From Flammeovirgaceae bacterium (lineage in GTDB: Bacteria > Bacteroidota > Bacteroidia > Cytophagales > Cyclobacteriaceae): 64,000 nt of DNA. Each line of letters begins with the position of its first letter. Position 1 is the stretch's first letter. The stretch lies in assembly GCA_015180985.1 (NCBI GenBank), contig CP054185.1, forward strand, positions 1,977,001-2,041,000, written 5' to 3'. Below the pieces are notes generated by a model. It did not search any database. It was not told the DNA's origin and saw only the letters and a list, made by a program, of their open reading frames with translations. Below are positions 60,323-64,000 of the stretch, in pieces. The translations under genes were made by a program, and so were the position numbers.

Positions 60323-60970
60323 TTATTTCCAGCCGGATGGATCAAACCGCCAGGCCTTTAGCGATACGAGTTGGTTGGAAGTAATATACCCGGTTTCAAC
60401 GGCTACAGTAAGCAGGTGACTGAAATCACTCAGACTTACCAGCGAGACATTGGCATTGTAAAAATTACTTTGTGCGATATCAAACCCATAGGTAAAGATT
60501 GAAACCATCCCTAAAACTTCAGCCCCTGCTTTGCGTAACGCCTCCACTGCTTTTAATGAACTTCCTCCGGTTGAAACCAGATCTTCCACAACCACGATTT
60601 TCTGTTGTGGATTGATCCGGCCTTCAATGAGGTTTTCAAGCCCATGGTCTTTGGGTGATGAGCGCACATAGGCAAAGGGCAGGCCCAATGTGTCAGCCAC
60701 CAGGGCGCCCTGGGGTATGCCGGCTGTAGCTACCCCGGCAATGGAATCAACTGCAGGATAATTTTCACGGATAACGTTAACCAGGCTTTCTTTTATCAGG
60801 CTGCGCACAGGCGGGTAGGATAGTGAAACGCGGTTATCGCAGTAGATGGGAGATTTGATTCCGGAGGCCCAGGTAAATGGTTTTTCGGTGTTGAGTTTAA
60901 TAGCCTCAATTTTCAGTAACTGCAAGGCAATTGCGGCTGCTGTGTCGTGCTGCACTTTTAGTATAGGCAT
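60323..60970 (-). CDS. pyrE: Orotate phosphoribosyltransferase
   Basis: This 215-residue enzyme makes orotidine 5'-phosphate from orotate and PRPP. The PRPP-binding loop VVEDLVSTGGSS is at about 127-138. The upstream segment FTWASGIKSPIYCDNR is a typical OPRT block. I chose ATG 60970 over a TTG at 60976. It lies just upstream of the FAD oxidoreductase and probably shares its transcript. Confidence 0.96.
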   Translation of the reverse strand: MPILKVQHDTAAAIALQLLKIEAIKLNTEKPFTWASGIKSPIYCDNRVSLSYPPVRSLIKESLVNVIRENYPAVDSIAGVATAGIPQGALVADTLGLPFAYVRSSPKDHGLENLIEGRINPQQKIVVVEDLVSTGGSSLKAVEALRKAGAEVLGMVSIFTYGFDIAQSNFYNANVSLVSLSDFSHLLTVAVETGYITSNQLVSLKAWRFDPSGWK

Positions 60971-61108
60971 AAGCAAATTTTAGAACCCGAAAATCAGCGA
61001 AAGCTTTGGTTTTCCCAATATGCAAACTAAAAAACTTCGGATGGAACTTGCCGGCATGGAAAATATTTATTCTTTTGCACACATGGACACCTGTTATTAA
61101 CTGCCAGC

Positions 61109-61792
61109 ATGATTTTATTCGTCAACGACATACCCGTAAGGATTTACAAGGTTGATGAAACTCCGTATGCTGGTCATTTCACCCATAGCATTGACGCCTC
61201 CAAAGAACTGATTACCCAGGCCAAACTAAATCATCATGTTTGGGTTAAAAATGTAAAGGAAGTTGAGCTTGATCTGTTATTTACTTTCTTAAATGCTAAA
61301 GTACCGTTTGGTTTATCATCGCTGCATATTTCGGTAACCGATTACGCACGGGTTAAAAACTACCTTCGTAACAAGTTCAGCATTATTAAAGCCGCAGGGG
61401 GGCTGGTAAGGAAAAAGGATAAATTCCTGATGATTTACCGCATGAAGAAATGGGATTTACCCAAAGGCAAGAAGGAGAAGGGTGAAAAGTATAAACAAAC
61501 TGCCGTGCGCGAGGTGGAGGAAGAATGTAACATCACCGTAAAAATCGGGCCTAAAATATGCACCACCTGGCACACCTATACCATGAATCGCAAAGCCATG
61601 CTGAAGAAAACCCGGTGGTACGTAATGGATTTAACGGATGATTCCAAAATGAAGCCGGCCGGCCAGGAAGATATTGAAGAACTCCGCTGGATGAACCCCA
61701 AGGAAGTTTATCATGCGCTTGAGCACTCTTATAAATCCATCCGCTACGTGTTTGAGCGGTACTATGAACTGGCCGAATTAAAGGCAGTTTAA
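61109..61792 (+). CDS. Nudix hydrolase with an unusual N-terminal domain
   Basis: This 227-residue protein has about 90 N-terminal residues of unknown fold before a Nudix domain. The Nudix box runs from G120 through E126 to R134-E-V-E-E-E139; the Gly near its end (x-G-U) is Asn141. It probably cleaves a nucleoside-diphosphate-linked compound; the exact substrate is unclear. The N-terminal part (ILFVNDIPVRIYKVD) is seen in Bacteroidetes homologues. It converges on coaD with a 4-base overlap. Confidence 0.87.
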   Translation: MILFVNDIPVRIYKVDETPYAGHFTHSIDASKELITQAKLNHHVWVKNVKEVELDLLFTFLNAKVPFGLSSLHISVTDYARVKNYLRNKFSIIKAAGGLVRKKDKFLMIYRMKKWDLPKGKKEKGEKYKQTAVREVEEECNITVKIGPKICTTWHTYTMNRKAMLKKTRWYVMDLTDDSKMKPAGQEDIEELRWMNPKEVYHALEHSYKSIRYVFERYYELAELKAV

Positions 61793-62244
61793 AGTTTATA
61801 AGGCAAAAATCCGGAAATATCACCGCCATACTTATGTACTTCGCGGATGATGGATGAACTGATCCACGCAAATTCGGGTGAGGTGATTAAAAATACAGAC
61901 TCCAGTTGCTGAAATAACTGCCTGTTAATTTGCGAAATGCTGTTTTCGTATTCAAAGTCGGTGGTGTTTCGCAAGCCGCGCAGCAGGTACCTGGCATTAT
62001 GTTTTCGGGCGAACTCGGCTGTTAACTCAGCGTAGGTGTGCACCGAAATATTCGGATAGGCGTTGAATGTTTTTTTTATATGCTCCACCATTTCAGCAAT
62101 TGCAAAATATCGCACACTTTTTCCGCTGTTGTATCCGATGGCAATAATAATTTCATCAAAAAGTTTCAGGCCCCGGAGTACAATATCTTCATGGCCTTTC
62201 GTAAATGGATCAAAAGAACCCGGAAACAGCGCGATACGTTTCAT
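61789..62244 (-). CDS. coaD: Phosphopantetheine adenylyltransferase
   Basis: This 151-residue enzyme converts 4'-phosphopantetheine and ATP to dephospho-CoA. The T-K-G-H motif (T15-H18) in GSFDPFTKGH is the nucleotidyl-transferase site. LLRGLRNTTDFEYE and SSSIIREV are the other family blocks. It adds a later CoA step close to the panB-coaX-panD operon. An rsmD gene, often adjacent in this phylum, is absent. Confidence 0.96.
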   Translation of the reverse strand: MKRIALFPGSFDPFTKGHEDIVLRGLKLFDEIIIAIGYNSGKSVRYFAIAEMVEHIKKTFNAYPNISVHTYAELTAEFARKHNARYLLRGLRNTTDFEYENSISQINRQLFQQLESVFLITSPEFAWISSSIIREVHKYGGDISGFLPYKL

Positions 62245-62292
62245 GGTGCGGAGGTTGTGGCAGTATAAAGATTGGCAAATAGCATGGCATTA

Positions 62293-63186
62293 TCAACCCT
62301 GACGGCACAGGTAAATGCCATATAAATCCAGAAAGTGCTGATCCTGAATTTCATCAAAAAGGTATCCAAAGCGAAGAAAATCAGGACGCCCGCCATAGGT
62401 AACGTTATTAATGTATTTATAAAATTCGTGATAGTGTGGTGAGTTTTTGCCAATGTAGCCCCACAGCAGCACTTCGCTGGTTTTCTGGTCCATACCCAGC
62501 AGTTTCATTACCAGCATAATATACTTCACATAATCAGAAAAATTCTGAATGGCAAATTGGTTGTAGAACCGGAGCGCATTATCCTGCACGGAAAGAATGT
62601 GCAGTTTAAACCGGTCAACATAAATGTAAAGCGGGTTATCCTGCCGTTTTTTTGCATGATGCAGGGTGGCCTCAATTAACGCAGCTGATTGATGTGTGTA
62701 AACGGGTTTATTGTTGGCGTAAACTGATTCGAGCCATCCTTTTAAATTTTTTGGTACGGCAAATACGGTTACAGCCTGGCTTTGTGGAAGCACTGCATAC
62801 AGCAATTCCTCGGTATCCGTATCCGGTTTGGCGTTAAATCGAAGATACTCGCTCAAGGATGTATCAACGAACAACGCCTGGGGCACCTGGACAAATTTTT
62901 GGTTTTTAAATGCAATGGTTATTGACTTCCAGAAGCCCGCCTGCAGCAAGGCATGACTATCGAACAGGTTATCAAGAACAGCCAGCAGGTCGGAGGGAGA
63001 ACCTACGGAAGGAAGCACATAGTCTTCCAGGTAAAGCGCACGGTTATCAGTATGCTCAACAATGAGTGTCTGGAAATCACGGCTGCCGATATTGATCAGC
63101 AGGTGGTATAGATGAATGTTTTCTTCATCAAAACGTTCATCCTTTATTTTTTTTATCAGCTTATATTGAGCAGTGCTGGTTTGCAA
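62293..63186 (-). CDS. DUF3822 family protein
   Basis: This 297-residue protein matches the DUF3822 family (IHLYHLLINIGSRDFQTLIVE, then VPQALFVDTSLSEYL), a Bacteroidetes family with an actin-like ATPase resemblance and unknown role. The start is a TTG at 63186; there is no ATG in the N-terminal part, and GGGAG sits 5 bases upstream, a rare clear Shine-Dalgarno. The start overlaps the end of the gene before it, with the upstream stop 1 base away. Confidence 0.8.
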   Translation of the reverse strand: MQTSTAQYKLIKKIKDERFDEENIHLYHLLINIGSRDFQTLIVEHTDNRALYLEDYVLPSVGSPSDLLAVLDNLFDSHALLQAGFWKSITIAFKNQKFVQVPQALFVDTSLSEYLRFNAKPDTDTEELLYAVLPQSQAVTVFAVPKNLKGWLESVYANNKPVYTHQSAALIEATLHHAKKRQDNPLYIYVDRFKLHILSVQDNALRFYNQFAIQNFSDYVKYIMLVMKLLGMDQKTSEVLLWGYIGKNSPHYHEFYKYINNVTYGGRPDFLRFGYLFDEIQDQHFLDLYGIYLCRQG

Positions 63187-63187
63187 G

Positions 63188-64000
63188 TTACTCCCAGTTT
63201 CCGGCCGTAGTTACATCGGTTCTTGAACCGAAGCGCAGGGGCTTCCGGTTTTTGGCTTCGTTGGTTTCTTTCCGGTCGGGGTTGATGGGGGCCGGATCCT
63301 TCACTTCAATTACCCAGACTTTTATGCCGCTCCGGTCAATAGTCCCTGTAAAAATATCGAACATTTTATCCGAGCCGGGTACTTTACCCAGGTTTTTTAT
63401 ATCTACATTCGGATTAAGCTGGTAATCCCAGAAACTGATCAGGTTTTGTCCTTTGGTAACCCGATCACCCGATTTAACCGGAGCCAAAGAAGATACAGTA
63501 CCTTTCTCCAGAAAGCTATACTCTTCAACCCGGTCGCTGCCATCTCTGCGCAGTGAATATGACTTTTTACCTTTCACCACAAAATCGCCAACATTAACCG
63601 CATAACCTAAAAAGGTACCATTATCAGCAGCATTGACTGAATAGGTCTTCTTAAAAATCTTATCCTTTGCCGAGATAAAGCCAAGGGTATCCACAAAAAC
63701 TTTTACACAGTCAACCCCATAACTACCTTCTTTAATAATTTCTCTTCGCTGCAGAATGGGAACCTCAGCCGTTTCAATGAAATTAATTAATGAATCCCAA
63801 TTGCTGGTATACCGCCTGTTTTGTTCAAGAAACACCTTTTGAGCCTCACGGATTACCGACAGTTTGTCGATGATTTGCTGCTCGGTGGCTTTGATGTTTT
63901 CGGTTACTTCAATGGTGGTGGCAATACTGTTGTAGAGGTAGTAGGCCAGTGCAAGCGAGGCGATAAACAAAACAATGGCAACAATCTTGGTCAGGTTCAT
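63188..64000 (-). CDS. Membrane-anchored protein with two hammerhead-like repeats
   Basis: This 270-residue protein starts with ATG exactly at the window edge. A membrane helix (about residues 5-24) is followed by a coiled coil (about 35-60). Two half-motifs of the lipoyl/hammerhead type lie at 134-150 (VNVGDFVVKGK) and 174-190 (VKSGDRVTKGQ). These resemble the repeated turn of periplasmic adaptor proteins, but the usual HlyD or MacA layout is not seen. The C-terminus is Pro/Asn-rich. It lies directly upstream of the DUF3822 gene on the same strand. The edge leaves an earlier start possible. Confidence 0.6.
   Translation of the reverse strand: MNLTKIVAIVLFIASLALAYYLYNSIATTIEVTENIKATEQQIIDKLSVIREAQKVFLEQNRRYTSNWDSLINFIETAEVPILQRREIIKEGSYGVDCVKVFVDTLGFISAKDKIFKKTYSVNAADNGTFLGYAVNVGDFVVKGKKSYSLRRDGSDRVEEYSFLEKGTVSSLAPVKSGDRVTKGQNLISFWDYQLNPNVDIKNLGKVPGSDKMFDIFTGTIDRSGIKVWVIEVKDPAPINPDRKETNEAKNRKPLRFGSRTDVTTAGNWE

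Noticed and set aside
62241-62453. A 70-codon minus-strand frame with a hydrophobic stretch
   Set aside because: It overlaps the 3' part of the DUF3822 gene in another frame; the hydrophobic part is a frame-shadow of that gene.
1-64000. CRISPR arrays, insertion sequences, phage genes or restriction systems
   Set aside because: No regular direct repeats with unique spacers, transposase motifs, terminal repeats or defence genes were seen in the window.

Overview
The window reads as chromosomal DNA of a gliding-type Bacteroidetes, most likely a Cytophagales relative. The evidence is the gldA/gldF/gldG genes, the families DUF3822, DUF5916, DUF4340 and DUF6132, TPR-sensor kinases, DUF4369-type redoxins, rare Shine-Dalgarno sequences, and promoters with the Bacteroidetes -33 TTTG / -7 TAnnTTTG pattern. 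No insertion sequence, phage gene, integrase or CRISPR array was seen. Coding density is high and no gap exceeds about 230 bases. Four-base ATGA or one-base stop/start overlaps mark several operons.

Layout. 1-5.2 kb: the end of a D-aminoacylase gene, then (minus) a TPR histidine kinase downstream of a membrane patatin-type lipase. 5.3-11.4 kb: addA and addB, a recombination helicase-nuclease pair. 11.4-21.6 kb (minus): dps and a tandem run of four FtsX/MacB-type ABC permeases with no ATPase beside them. 21.8-29.0 kb (minus): ion transport and respiration (kup, NDH-2, two CaCA exchangers, corA). A coiled-coil lipoprotein at 25.2 kb is on the plus strand. 29.1-33.3 kb: a polyprenyl synthase, a three-gene operon ending in a c-type heme lipoprotein, an unknown protein and a secreted redoxin. 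33.4-39.8 kb: gldA, a beta-barrel gene, gldF-gldG-DUF4340 and dnaN. 39.8-50.6 kb: phosphoesterase, DUF5916 outer-membrane protein, tRNA-Gly, small envelope proteins, thioredoxin, HD and TPR proteins, aldo/keto reductase and OmpA-like protein. 50.7-52.8 kb: a LolD/MacB-type ATPase followed by a TolC-type channel gene. 53.0-55.1 kb: rpsA and tRNA-Cys. 55.3-58.0 kb: panB-panC-coaX-panD. 58.1-64.0 kb: secreted protein, FAD oxidoreductase, pyrE, Nudix, coaD, DUF3822 protein and a membrane-anchored unknown.

The most interesting signal is regulatory. The permease operon and the ATPase-TolC operon lie 29 kb apart. Each is preceded by a good sigma-54 (-24/-12) promoter candidate and by the same type of palindrome, TGTCCG-N4-CGGACA with one or more mismatches. 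Upstream of the ATPase gene there are two copies exactly 20 bp apart. This suggests one enhancer-binding regulator controls a split ABC export system whose ATPase and channel are encoded apart from its permeases. Four of the five steps from ketoisovalerate and aspartate towards CoA sit in one operon behind a structured leader, with coaD nearby.
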